Below, one piece after another: positions 44,896 through 57,776 of a stretch of 64,000 nucleotides of DNA (within the stretch, counting starts at the first letter, position 1; each line of letters begins with the position of its first letter). The translations under genes were made by a program, and so were the position numbers. This DNA comes from Phascolomyces articulosus (lineage: Eukaryota > Mucoromycota > Mucoromycetes > Mucorales > Lichtheimiaceae), in assembly GCA_025677815.1 (NCBI GenBank), contig JAIXMP010000012.1:558001-622000 (forward strand), given 5' to 3'. The notes under the pieces are model-generated. The model had not been told where the DNA came from, did not search any database, and saw only the letters and a program-made list of their open reading frames with translations.

Positions 44896-45641
44896 ATGAT
44901 AATGATTCGTTTTTATGTCTTTGTTACTCTATACTTGATTTTCACTATCACGATACAATCATGCCAAGGTAAGAAATAAAAGATATCATATCCCGTCATC
45001 CTAATATTTTTTTCACATGCTAAAAACCATAAAAGTATAATTTCTGTCCACCTTGCAATATATAACACTCACATACACTTACTTATAATGATCTAGGTGG
45101 CTCAATAGACTCTATTTCTAATCAAGAAAGAGAAAAATTGTGCAACGAAACTCAAGCGGCCTGTGCAGATGCGTGTTACCATCAAAAACAAGAATCGAAA
45201 TGTAATTCAGAAACACTTGTATGGGGATGTTCTTGCAACAGTAGTCATAATAAGAATAATACTAGTACTAGTTCAAGAGAAATGATCGGCAAGACACCTT
45301 TAGGTACTTTTCCTATCCCGAAAAAAATGTGTCTCATCGATCTTGCATTATGCCACAGTAGCTGTCAACATTTAGGTGAACATGGCAATGCAGCCAAAAT
45401 ATGTCGTTTACAATGTGCTGGATCATTTCCTTGTCAATCATCCATAAATCCACCTATTTATAATGGCACCACACCTGTCACTGTTTCTTCATCTACGAAA
45501 CAACGAGATATCAAAACAACTTCACCACAACAGCAGTCATCTTCCTCTATCAACATTTATAGTAATCATAATAGAAGAGTGTCCGTCGTCCTAGTAGTCC
45601 TTGTTGGAATGATAATGATATGTACAAATTTGTCCATATAA
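44896..45641 (+). CDS. Secreted, probably GPI-anchored Cys-rich protein
   Basis: Two exons (44896-44968 and 45097-45641). The signal peptide is MIMIRFYVFVTLYLIFTITI ending near QSCQG. The mature part has paired cysteines: CNETQAACADACYHQKQESK, CNSETLVWGCSC, then MCLIDLALCHSSCQHLGEHG and ICRLQCAGSFPC. A Ser/Thr-rich stalk follows, and the C-terminus ends in a hydrophobic stretch VSVVLVVLVGMIMICTNLSI after a polar spacer, as in GPI-anchor signals. The layout is typical of fungal cell-wall or surface proteins; the family is not firmly recognised and no enzymatic function is implied. Confidence 0.8.
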
Positions 45642-46076
45642 AAAACAATCACAACTACCCAAAAATAATCTTCTAGTTAATAAACTTGGATCGTAGTACA
45701 AAGCATGTGGTCATATATATATAAAAAATACCAAATAATTCCCGCTGTGTTGGTGAATGGGATGGGCCTGTTCATAATAGCTAGCAACCAGCTAGCATGT
45801 AATTTATTGATGAAGAGAGTGACCCGTTCTAATTTTCTCTTTTTCTCTCTTTCCCTTTTCCCAACACACACACTCAACATAAACAAAAATAAAAAATAAA
45901 AAAAAAACAAAAAAAAACATACCTCCAGTCCTTTCAACAGGTATTTTTTTTTTATTTCTTGTTAAATAAAAAGAAAAAACACCAACCCATTTCCATTACA
46001 CACACATTTGTCATTGTGTTTTATTTTTTTTGCGTTTTTTTTTCATCCCATCGCAAATTTATTAACGAACACAATC

Positions 46077-46080
<4 letters not shown>

Positions 46081-46115
<35 letters not shown>
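46081..46115. repeat. (TC)n microsatellite
   Basis: Perfect TC dinucleotide run of about 35 bases in the upstream region of the AGC kinase gene. Confidence 0.9.
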
Positions 46116-46120
<5 letters not shown>

Positions 46121-46211
46121 ACTTCTACTTCTTCCTCCCTTCTCATTCTTTCTCTCTGTGTGTCCTCCTTCCCTTTTCCCCTTTTCTCTCCCTCTTTTTC
46201 TTCTTCTTCTT

Positions 46212-46228
46212 CCGTCCGTCCGTCCGTT
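46212..46228. repeat. (CCGT)n microsatellite
   Basis: About four CCGT units, preceded by TTC repeats. Confidence 0.8.
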
Positions 46229-46429
46229 TTCCTCCTTTGCCATTAAAGCCGACCATTGAATCACCTTTTAAGGTATATGTTATTGTTGTTGCTGATAGTA
46301 ATATATCAGTTTTTGTTGTGTCTAACTAATATAGGCGGTATTTCAATAGAGGATCAACATATATATATATATATATATACAAATAATTATTAGTCTATCG
46401 TCGGAACTCTCTTTTTTTATTATTATTTC

Positions 46430-49400
46430 ATGAAGACTTTTACTATTGTCGTGTCGCAGATTACTGCCACCGTGTCGAATGATCAACAACTGTTACAACA
46501 AGAAGAAGAACAACAAGAACCTGTTCGTTGGTTATTAAATCGTCATGTGGAATCCTCATTGTTTGTACAGGTGTTAAACGTCGTGGTGGAAACGGACACC
46601 CATGTTTTATCTTTGGTTCGCTATGTACCTGATCTTGTGGAATTTGATCATTTGGTAATAATTTTAATTTTTATTGGAACATGGATGTGTTTGTGTGGAT
46701 AATGAGATGGTGGCAAATAACAATAAAAAAAATAGGAGATTCATTTCATGAAATGATATTATCATGAAAATGCATATAAATAGGATCCATTCAATTAAAA
46801 CTACAACTCCCCCATATATTAGATCAAGACCCATTATCGACGAGTGAAAATTCCATTCCCAAAATTAACAGAAGAATCCACGTCATCAGGAACTGCGGCT
46901 TCCTCTTCGACATCAGCCGATAAACGACGTAGTTTTCGACAATTCTTGAACTCATTACCTCATGGTGGCCATCATCGATCGAATGCCGAAAAGATTGAAC
47001 GTTATCTGCATAAATGTTCTCTTGAACCTGTGGTCCGATCGTCGAGTATTTTTCGAGATTTTTTTTCTGTTCAGCGGGATGAAGATCGGTGTATTTTGAA
47101 AACGGAGCTAAAGAAACAACAAGCACAGTCTTCTCCGCCTGTGCCATCCATTCCCCCACATCAACAACAGAGACCCCATCAAATCAAAAGAAAACAAGTG
47201 CAGTTACCACCGGAGCGACCTTTATCACCTCCACCAGCTACACCACCACCCTTGATATCGACACCTGTTGTTGTTGTGGACGCTAAAAGGAAGAATGATA
47301 ATTATAATAATGATAATGATAAATTGAATCATACAACGATTCATCATAGTAGTAATAATAATAAGAATAATCAAATTAATAATAATAATATAAGTGAACA
47401 AGATCAACAAGAAGAAGAGGATGCTGTTGTACCGCAATCACCTATTCAAAACGAACCCTTATTGATCGAGGATGACGACGAAGAAGACGATGAAATACAA
47501 TCACACCATTTACAACCTCAACACAATAATGAAATCAATGAGCCTGACATGCCCAAAAAATACAACTTTTTTGAAAACCTGGAAATGATTAAAGTACTCG
47601 GAAAAGGATGCATGGGCAAGGTAAAAGAGAAGAAGAAAGACTCAATGCGTGCTGGATGCGATGCAACATTCTATAAAGTGTTTGATATGCGAGGAAATTC
47701 CAATATTGAAAAACCTCGCTTTTTTTTCTTAGGTATTTTTGGTCCGATCGCGCACATCTCATGAACTTTATGCATTAAAAAGTATTGTCAAAGAACTCGT
47801 GATTGAACAACGCGAAATCACTCACACATTGGCAGAAAGGGATATTTTAGCCACTTTATCGGGTATGGACCATCCATTCCTCGCCAAACTGCATGCATCT
47901 TTTCAAGACATGCATCGACTTTACTTGGTGACCGATTATTATTGTGGTGGTGATTTGGCCACTCAAATGAGTACCTGCTCTACCTTTTCCAAGGAACGTA
48001 CTCTTTTTTATGCGGCCGAGATTATTGATGGCATGGGCGAATTACATCGATTGGGTGTGTTATATCGTGATTTGAAACCAGAAAATATCTTGTTGACAGC
48101 CGATGGACACGTTTTATTGACGGACTTTGGACTTTCTAAATGGCTAATGACTTTGACCCAAGACGACGATGAACAACAACCTCTTGAAGAACGTGTGACA
48201 CAAACGTTTTGTGGTACCGCTGAATATTTGGCCCCTGAAGCTTTATTGGGTGAACCTTATTCCTTTGGTATCGACCATTGGGCCTATGGCACCATCTTGT
48301 ATGAAATGTTGGCAGGTATTACACCGTTTTGGGCCGACAATCATTCAGAAATGTATAGACGGGTCTTGCAAGATCCATTAGAATTTCCACCTGATACCGA
48401 TTTTGAAACGGCCGAATTTTTATCAGCTTTATTAGAACGTGACCCACGTTTACGGTTGGGATATCATGGAGTGGGTGAGATTAAACAACACATGTATTTC
48501 TCCGGTATCGATTGGGAGGATGTGTACCACCGTCGATTGATTCCGCCCTATGTACCTGATCTTCGTTCCTCGTTGGACTTCTCCAATTTTGATCCTTCGT
48601 TTTTGGAAATGCCCGCTGTATTAACACCGATTCCTTCTACCGTGGATTTGTCGGAAGATATCCAACAAGTCTTTGATGGCTATTCGTTTATTGATACTCG
48701 ATTTATTGAGGAAGAAGAAGAACAGTATTTTCAATTACAGCAACAACAACGTGTATTGTCCGATGAACCAGAACAATTGGTGCCTTCGGCTTCTTCGCCT
48801 ACATTACCACAACAAGTACAACCGCTGGACGGTACAACGAGCCCAACACCTATTTCTACTACCACCGATGATGTTTTGAAAAACAACACGGTGCAACATC
48901 ATCACGCGGGTCGAGATAGTAGTAGTAGTGGATGGGATGATGAATTATCCGTAGATCATAAACGACGGACCATGGATCGTATTGATGAACAACAATTGAA
49001 AGAACGTGAATTATATAATGACTTTTATCCTACCTTTCAGCCTGCACGGAAACGAGGGAGTGTGAGTATGTTGTCTGATATCGATAGTTTTCATCTTGAT
49101 GATCATCGGGCTACCCCCCAGCAGCAACAACAACACCATCCATACCCACCTTCATCACACCAACCACAACCATCTCACTCTTATTACGATCCACAACTTC
49201 AACATCCTCATCGTCATCATGCATCCCCTTCTCCCATTGACCCATCATCACAGCAAACCAGTTATCAACAACAACCAAAAAAGCAAGAAAAACACGAAAA
49301 ACACGAAGATAAAGCACGGTATGCGAAGCGACGGAATACCAATGGATCCATGTTGGATGAAGTAGCGTATGCATATCGTCAACAGATGAGCGAATCGTTG

Positions 49401-49703
49401 GTTGTGGCAGAACCTTTGTTAACACCCTCCTCTTCTTCCATTACACCGCATCATCATCATGGAAGAGTGGTGCCTGAATTATCGGTCGCGTCTACAGCCG
49501 ATGAAATGGAAGATTTGGATTTTGCTGGTATTTCTACAGATTTGGATTTAAAATTGTCATTTAGTTTACAATTGGATCCATCCTCAGCTGCTGGAGGTAC
49601 ACATCATGCATCACCACAGAAAAAATCCAAAACGCCTAGCAGTAGTAGTAGTTTACGAAGGAAGGCTGCACGTCGTTTCTTGGGTCCTTTATTAAAGTTC
49701 TAA
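46430..49703 (+). CDS. AGC-family protein kinase with N-terminal PX-like domain
   Basis: Three exons: 46430-46654, 46829-47620 and 47733-49703, about 996 residues. The N-terminus (VLNVVVETDTHVLSLVRYVP; HYRRVKIPFPKLTEES; DKRRSFRQFLNSLP; SSSIFRDFFSVQRDED) reads as a PX domain split by a Ser insert. After an acidic linker comes the kinase: KVLGKGCMGKVFLV, YALKSIVKE, LYRDLKPENILLT (YRD variant of HRD), LTDFGLSKW, activation segment VTQTFCGTAEYLAPEA with an insert DDDEQQPLEER before it, and IDHWAYGTILYEMLAGITPF. The C-tail has a turn motif VLTPIPST and hydrophobic motif VFDGYSFID. PX plus AGC kinase recalls SGK3. Unusually, about 320 Gln/His/Ser-rich residues follow the hydrophobic motif. The second exon start is inferred from frame. 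Confidence 0.88.
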
Positions 49704-50103
49704 TTGTTATTCTTTTTTCAAATTAATTATTCGTTATTGCTATTTATTATTATTATATCATATCTATACCTTTGAAGCATATTTCACTCTCACTTACTCA
49801 ACCACCTAAAAAAATACTACATATATTTACTCCCCCCCTTTCTTCACGACAAACCCCTTCTTAATTCTGTATATCATATACTTTATATGCCTCCTTCTCT
49901 TCTTTTTTTTTATTCTTCTTTTTTTTTAATTTATTTTATATCATATTTTTTCACGAACGTTCCAACCCCACACTTTCATTTCTTAATCATATTTACACTT
50001 ACACATAATTTAACTTCCATTTCAATGATAATAAACTAAAAAAAAAAAGGGAAAAGAAATAAAAAAACAAGAAAAAAAAACCATGTTCATTATCCAATGA
50101 TTT
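49704..50103. other. Convergent 3' ends, AT/CT-rich
   Basis: 400 bases between the kinase stop and the stop of the minus-strand F-box gene; poly-T and poly-A tracts, no gene. Probably 3' UTRs of both. Confidence 0.4.
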
Positions 50104-51646
50104 TTATTTTTGTAATAGTAACCAACGCTGATGATACATTTTCCACTGTGGATCCAATTCCAATTTGACATCATGTCCTTGGGATTGATGATAGAGAATG
50201 AAATCATGGATATCATTCAACATGTGATCTATAGGATATTTTTCTTCTTGGAATGATTCTAGGGTATATTTCAATAAGATCTTTTTTCGTCTCATCGGGG
50301 ATAAAGAATTAGGTTGTTGTGAATCACGATAAGGAGCATGAGCCGAGGTAGAGGATATTTTCATTTTCCCAGTCACCCAAAAATCAACCAAGATTAAAGA
50401 TTGTAATTGATCGCTTAAGGCTCCAAAGCAAGAAACAATAGCATCTTCCGCTTCCTTTTGAATCAATAATCGATTGGATGAATTGTATCGTTGATATTGT
50501 TGTGTACCATGATGTAATCCCATCCAACCATGCAATTCCAAAGATTCCAATGTTGAACAACGCGGCAATACAGCTTGCTTCCATACTTCTGCAGGCCAAG
50601 TATGACAATACCCAAATGTTAAATGCCTTAGATTCCCTAATATCATTAACCAACGATACTTGTTGACTTGTCTCAAAGTCAACGCTGTCCATCGTGTCTT
50701 GACATTATAGGACATATCCATCCCTTCTTCTTGTAACAAGGTCATTTCAGTGACCAAACGGACCAATTGAAAATGTTCTGTATCCCTTATTTGAACAATC
50801 GATAGCGTTGTCATCTTGTCATTATCCACAGGAGGTTGATCCGAAAACGTGGCCGTAGATGCTGTGGTTCTTTCCATAATTGAAGTAAAACCTGACACAT
50901 CAGCAAATTCAAGTGCCACATGGTGTAAATTTGGATGTACAGATAATAATACTACGATATCCAAAGGGTCCAATACACACCACGTTTCAATGGTATGACA
51001 ATTCAATATTTTCAAAGCATCGTCTCTTTCTTCTCTTCCTTTCTTTATCAATTGGTCCAATATGTCATTTATTTCGGCAAGACATAATCGATACGTGGTG
51101 ACGTGACGGACATGATGACATAAGGATAAGCTGGTCAAAGTGGATACATGACTATGACGTTGGGATTCAATAGGTTTTGAAATAATAATATGACGAATGG
51201 CATCGTGAGGGATCCATGAAGGGGAGAGTATTTCTTTATAAATGGAACCAAATAAACTGGGTTTATCGAATGTTAATTGTCGCCACTTTTTTTTTTTGTT
51301 GGGGAAGAATGGGTTAATCACAAAAGAAGAAAAACCCCATGTGAGAATGGTAAAAAAAAAAAAAAAGAAAAGAACGTGTATTATAGTGATAGTTTTCATA
51401 TGAATATGAATAGGATAAAAGTGCTATGAATAAAAAACGTTCTCAATGATATTTATGATAAAAGTTAAAAATATGAAATATAAAATGTCTCACCAGAGTG
51501 GGACGATGGAGAATGACACGCCAATGTTTGCATACTTGAGATAAAGTACATTTTATCATTGGACATGAACCGCACCAAGAAAAAATAAGTTCTAAACAAT
51601 CTTCGGTTATTCGATGGATAGGTATATTCGTTACAGTTGTTGTCAT
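50104..51646 (-). CDS. F-box protein (short form)
   Basis: Two exons: 51494-51646 and 50104-51285, about 444 residues. Exon 1 reads MTTTVTNIPIHRITEDCLEL then IFSWCGSCPMIKCTLSQVCK and HWRVILHRPTL; joining to TGG at 51285 gives ...RPTLWRQLTFDKPSLFGSIY, restoring the conserved LWRQL end of the F-box, which decides the acceptor site over an alternative at about 51430. The C-terminal half has loosely repeated Leu-rich segments (CSTLESLELHGWMGLH; LRHLTFGYCHTWPAE; LQSLILVDFWVTG) as in LRR-type substrate receptors of SCF ubiquitin ligases. Substrate unknown. Confidence 0.8.
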
Positions 51647-52783
51647 GATATAATATTATATAAATAATAAGGGTTCATATGATAAAGAAAAAAAAAGGTA
51701 CGTGCGCAACAAAAACACGAGAAAAGAGTATCACAGAGAAAAAAAAAAAAAAAAAAAAAAGAAGGGTTTTTTTTTTACAGCGTCATTTTTTTTTTTTTGG
51801 TACGTATCCTAAAAAACTTCAAGCACAGGTGAAACCAAATCAATGAGAAAAATCAAATTGGTTTTTTTTTCCAAACTGTTCTCGTATCACAATAATAACA
51901 CTTACAGTTCAGCACTTATTTTTATTCAACTGCGCATTATAATAATAGTAACAATATTTAACTAATAATTGAGTGGAGATTATAATAAAATGAAATAAAT
52001 GCGCGTAATAGTTGTTTATTTATGATATGCAGTACAACTATCAAAATAACAGATCCAAATGAACCTTTACCTTATTTTTCTGACCCCGATGACTAATACA
52101 AGGAGGAGGAAGATATTTATATATATTTATCTGAAGGAGACCAATTTCATACGATTTTCTCATAAATATATATATAAAAGACTAGTCAAGAATTTTAAGG
52201 AAGAAATTAAGATTTGTGTTTGCATAGACAACAATTCATGAAGAAAGGAAGAAAACGTGGAAACATGCGTGGGTCACCCTTTTGTTTTTTAAATCCTCCT
52301 TTTGTACCCGTGTAAACTAATTGCATTATCCCTTTTAAAAACTTTTGAGTTTTGCTGCGTGATTGAAACCCTTTCATAGTGATTCTTTTTTAGCGGAGCC
52401 TCTTTTTTATGATAATTGCCAAAGTTTTGGTAACACCATCGATTATCCTCTTAAACACTTCTCCGCTATGACCCGCGCTTTTTCTCCCCCATCATATACA
52501 TAAACTCTCCCTTTTCATTAGAAAACAATAGCCTATGAATTGACTCCGCATATTCTTTACCCTTTTCACACACTCATAAGCCAAATATACTTTTTCTCTC
52601 TTTCCTTTTTTCTTCTCTTCTTTTCTCTATTGAATACCCATAAACCCAAAAGGATTCACTCTCTCATTAAACTTACTCATTGATGAGTTCTTTTTAAATA
52701 TACATACCATTGATTGTTTTAGGAAAACATATAACGTATAAAAAAACGAGAAGAAAAAAAGAACAAAAATTACAATTGACTCC
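51647..52783. other. Intergenic between divergent F-box and RasGEF genes
   Basis: 1.14 kb holding both promoters. Poly-A of about 20 bases at 51740-51760 and poly-T nearby; CT-rich tract 52590-52630. No gene or RNA recognised. Confidence 0.4.
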
Positions 52784-55700
52784 ATGTCCAAGGTGCCCAT
52801 CTTGTGTAGAGTCCAAGCTCGATACCCATTCAATTCCAATGACCCTTCGTCACTTAGTTTTGAACAAGGGGATTATATTGAAGTATTAACAAAGTTGGAT
52901 TCCGGTTGGTGGGATGGCTGGTAATATATTGATATAGATATATAAATGAAATACGCGTTTTTTTACATAGCATTTTATTAATAAAAAGATTGATATATTA
53001 GGTGCAATGGCATTCGAGGATGGTTCCCTAGTAATTATGTTGAAACAGTGGAAGATTATGAACATGAAGATGATTCTACGATTCGTGGTACTGATGATAT
53101 CTTTCATGATGAGGTAAAAAAAAACATGCGTCCCCCCCCCTTTTTTTATTTTATTATTTCCTCGGCTCCCTTTTTTCTTTCTCTTTTTTCTCTTTTCACA
53201 CACTCAAAATATACATTTACACTTTTATCACCAAAAAAATAGACAACCACATCTTCCCATGGACGTTACATGTCAACTACATCTGATGAATCGGATATTG
53301 TCACGCCACGTACACGAAATGGTGTCCCATTAAGAAAAAACAGTGAATATCGATTATCATTACCTTATACCAATGATATGGATAATATCATGGATCATCC
53401 TCATTATCGATCTTCTGCAATCAACAACACGACACGACAACAACAGCCACGCCATTTACGTAAAGATTCTGCCAATTCTCTTTCCAAAGAAAAGCAACAA
53501 CGTTCTTTACCACCTCAATGGACTTTACAACTCACAGAAGATGGAACTGATTGTTATTATTATAATACAACCACGGGCGAAATGCGTTCGACTCATCCAG
53601 ATGATGCTTCGGAATCAGAATTAGAGGATGGTCTTTCATACGCCAATGGATCCATTGATGACGATGATTATGATTTTAAATCCGTGGATAGTCGATTACC
53701 TTGGGATGACTCACCATTGCCTCCACCCCCTCCACCTCAACAACCTACTACTATTTCACAACAAACAACTCTAGATAGATTAGATAACCTGTCAAATTCT
53801 GAAAAGGTAAGTTATTTGGGATAACAAAGTGAGATAACACACACCTTATTATTACTCCACACTATGGAGGGGGGCCTAGTGTAGATCAGTTGATTAATTT
53901 AATATGGGGTGCGGTTGAAACGTTTGGATAAATTTGTCATGGTTGTGGTGATAGGTTACACAACTTCCCTATCCCTGGGTAAAAAAAATCAATCCACAAG
54001 GAAGAGTCTATTATTTGAACACAGTGACGCAAGAGGCAACATTAAATGTGCTTGATATTGAACCCATGGTAAATAATAATAATAAAGAAAAAAAAGTATG
54101 AGAAAAAAAGATGGGGAGAATCTCTTTTTTTTTTACTAAAATGATGAATTATTTTACTTAGCGAGCAATAGCGCCTCCTCCACCACCTCCTCCAACATCG
54201 ACACCTGCTCCAAATACTTTATCACAATTTATGGACGATCCATCTTCTTCCTGGCGACCTCCATTACCCGACGATCCACCCTTTCAACAATCATCTTCCT
54301 CGCTTCCTGCAACCAACACAACACCACCTAAACCATTACCACGTTCACCATCACGACAAACGTCTGTTCGACGTACATCTGTGATAGATAGTAGTGAACC
54401 ATTGACATGGAACAAATTATCAGCTCATATTGCATTATCCATTCATAATCTCAATTCCGCCGCCAAAAATGCTCAACGAACACTTTTTATACCTTATGCT
54501 GCTACCATTGTGAATGCCATTCGTATGATGTTGGTCACTTCAGGAACGATTGATAAGGAATCCATCCATATCAAAACCAATTCCGTCTTACGATCACACC
54601 ACCGTGCCATGATGGCATCGATGTCCAAATTAGTCTTGTCGTCTCAATTAAGTGCAGATAGTTCGGATGAAAATATTGGGAAAATGTTATCGGATTCCAG
54701 TGAATTATTATTAGCTGTACGCAACTTTGTTCAAACATGTCAAGATATTCCTGTCTCAGTACAACATATGGATCCAGCATTAATTACTAAAGAAAGTCAT
54801 CTTTATGGAAAAGGAGGAAGCGATCTATTATTGGAGGACAATAATAGCAACACCAATGATCAGAGTAGGAACAGCAATAACAAGGATGATACCAAACAAC
54901 GAGCCAAATATGCATTGCAGAGTGATTTGGCTGAAAATTTAGAAGCGTATGGAACAAGTATGCAAGAATCCATTGATGCCATGTTATCCAGTATTCACCG
55001 AGAGGATGGACAAGAGAGTTCACGATTTTCTTTGGCAGCACTCATGTTTACACAATTTCGTAATTTGGCTAATCAAACGGCTCAATTTATTGGAATTGTG
55101 CAAGATATTGATTTCAATGGTGTAGATGCTTCACCACTCATGTTGGAACTCAAGGCGGATCGTCAACAATTATCGGATGGATTGGGTCTTTTGTTTTGTT
55201 GGATGCAATGCATGACAGATGAAATGGTCAACCTCAAAGAAGTCGTGGAGGATATGGAACAAGCCGCTATAGGTGTTAGTGTGCCTATTCGTAATATTTG
55301 TTCGTGTGTAGGTAAATTGGTAACGGAGCGAAGGATGAGTATGCCACCCACTGAAGAACCTATTCCTGTGAAACCTTCTTCGATTGGTGGCTCGACAAAT
55401 GTACCGAATTCTGCTGCTTTGATAGAAACGGCTATTGAAGAAGAAGAAGAGACTGAAAGCGTCACTATTGAAGGATTCAGTACGGATGATAATACTACTC
55501 ATGAAGGCACATTACGTACCGAATCATTATCAGAATTAGAACATCAACAGCAAAAGGCATTACCAAACAGCACTACGCCTTCGACTGTGCTTGAATCCCC
55601 TACTTCCTCTCAAGCAGGTTCCACGACCACGAGTGGTACAGCAGGTGCTGGAGGCGAAAACAGCCCTTCCTTACAACGCTCTTCGACCGTCAGTGGTAGT

Positions 55701-57284
55701 GGTCCACCCAGCTCTCCATCCAAAGCTACCAATCGTAAATTGAAAAAATTCTTTGGCGATGATGCACCTGCAGCTGTAGCTGCCGCCGCCAAACCTCCCG
55801 TCAACGAACGTCCGTGGTATCTGGAATACGATTACGATGTCAATGAAATTGTCTTTAACATGGAAGGTTATGTCAAAGGTGGTACCTTACCCGGTCTCGT
55901 CGAACGACTCACTTTACACGACTATTTGGACATGAACTTTATCAATACCTTTTTACTCACCTACCGATCGTTTTGTACCTCCATCGAACTATTGGATCTC
56001 TTGGAAGCCCGATACAACCTCAAGCCCCCGGAGGGCATGAATGACGAAGAAACCGAAAATTGGACTCAAAAGAAACTCAAATTGGTCCGTCTCCGTGTTT
56101 TTAACGTCCTCAAGAACTGGCTGGAACTGTATTATAACGAGGATGATCACATCATTTTGGATCGATTGCAGGAATTTACCAATACTAGTATTAGAAGTAC
56201 TTTGAGTTTTTCGGCGGATCAATTGGAACGTTTGATCAAGATGCGTAAAGAGGATGAAAGTCAAGGAGGATTGAAAAAGATGATCTTGACATTGCCGGAT
56301 CCTCCGGAACCTATTTTGCCACGCAAAAAATTCAAGTTGATGGATATTGATACATTGGAAATGGCAAGACAGTTGACGATCATGGATTTCAAGTTATATA
56401 GTTCCATTCGTCCTGTGGAGTGTTTGGATAAGGCGTGGTCAAGGGATTCCAACGATGAAGCAGGCAACGTGGCAGTGAATATTCGTGCTTCAATTGAATA
56501 TTGTAATGAAGTCACGTCGTGGGTATCTGATGCTATTTTGAGCCAAAGTGATATCAAGAAACGTAGCAATGTCATTAAATATTGGGTCCAAGTAGCCGAG
56601 GTGAGTATTTTTTTATATAAGCTGTGAGATGGGGTTGCTAGTTCCATGTTATTGATATTGCCGCTTTTCATCTATTTAGAAATGTCGATTATTAAACAAC
56701 TTTAATACCTGCATGGCCGTCCTGTCAGCATTCGATAACAGTTCTGTGGGTCGATTAAAACGTACATGGGAAATGGTAGGCGCACGGACCAACCAAATTT
56801 TATCCCAAATCCGTAAATTGATGGGTGCCAATCGTAACTTTACCGAATACCGTGCCATCATTCACTCCATCAATCCTCCCTGTATCCCATTCTTGGGTAT
56901 CTATTTACAAGATTTGACCTTTATAGAGGATGGCAATCCAAACTATTTAAAGAAATCCAAAGAATTGATTAATTTCGCGAAACGGGCAAAAACTGCAGAA
57001 GTGATTCGTGAAATTCAACAGTATCAATCTTCCTTATACCGTTTGAAACCTGTGGATGAACTTCAGTCTTTTATTCAAGCGAATCTGCAGAGCACGCGGG
57101 ACGAAGAGCAGTTGTATAATGAAAGTTTGAAGTTGGAACCAAGGTAAATTTAGTTTTTTTTATTGTTGTTGTTGAGGTTTAGTTATCAATAGATATATTT
57201 GTGGACTAACAATGGATTTTAATTAATAGGGAGCGCGAAGATGAGAAAATTACAAGACTTTTACAAGAATCTGGATTCTTGTAA
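52784..57284 (+). CDS. Ras guanine-nucleotide exchange factor (CDC25-type) with SH3 and WW domains
   Basis: About 7 exons and 1,295 residues. SH3 at the N-terminus: ARYPFNSNDPSSLSFEQGDY, SGWWDGWCNGIRGWFPSNYV. A WW domain: LPPQWTLQLTEDGTDCYYYN then TTTGEMRSTHP; a second WW-like segment in a separate small exon: LPYPWVKKINPQGRVYYLNT. Poly-proline follows. The Ras exchanger N-terminal motif is MEGYVKGGTLPGLVERLTLH then MNFINTFLLTYRSFCTSIEL. The catalytic domain includes LTIMDFKLYSSIRPVECLDK, YWVQVAEKCRLLNNFNTCMA and INPPCIPFLGIYLQDLTFIE. This class loads GTP on Ras to activate cAMP and growth signalling. All joins keep frame and the gene seems intact. Confidence 0.93.
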
Positions 57285-57776
57285 AAAGAAATACTACTAA
57301 AACATTTATACATTTTTATTATTATTATACACTTTCCCTTCTTTATTTTTTTTATTTTGCATTTTATATAAATGATGATACCGATTTATAATTATATATT
57401 TATATATACATATAAAAAGACTTTTTATACACACATCCCCCCCCACACCTTTTCCTTCTTTTACACATTACAAATTTATACAAACTTATAACCCTACCCC
57501 AGTACCTTTTCCTTGAAAAATTCTTTCTATTTTTGCAATTTTTTTTCCTTTATGTTTTTTTTTTTTTTGTATTTTATATTTGTTATCTTTTGATCCTTTC
57601 TTATATCTAACATCCACCCACACATACATATATCAATCCTCATTCCACATCTCCTCCTTCCCTTTCCTTTTTGTTGTTGTGGTGATTATAGAACTGGAGA
57701 GTGGGGTTTCTTTTTAAATGTCATCCGTTTTTCTTTTTTTTATTAATATTAATCCATTAATTATTATTTATTTTTT
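57285..57776. other. Convergent 3' ends between RasGEF and CENP-M-like gene
   Basis: 492 bases, T-rich, with poly-T runs near 57340-57360 and 57540-57570; no gene seen. 3' UTR/terminator region for both tail-to-tail genes. Confidence 0.4.

Larger units (their letters stand above)
45642..46429. other. Intergenic, pyrimidine-rich, with microsatellites
   Basis: About 790 bases. The right two thirds form a long CT-rich plus strand with the (TC)n, (CCGT)n and (AT)n runs listed separately; such pyrimidine tracts precede several genes here. ORFs in it are repeats translated. Confidence 0.5.

Noticed and set aside
45959..46259. Ser/Leu-rich ORFs in the CT-rich region upstream of the kinase
   Set aside because: They are translated (TC)n and CT-rich DNA.
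46829..46960. Alternative acceptor at the TATAG near 46782 for kinase exon 2
   Set aside because: That acceptor leads to in-frame stops before the PX-like PFPKL segment; the ATCAAG acceptor at 46828 keeps frame.
55163..55502. Overlapping antisense ORFs within the RasGEF gene
   Set aside because: They lie opposite a continuous coding exon with recognised domains downstream.
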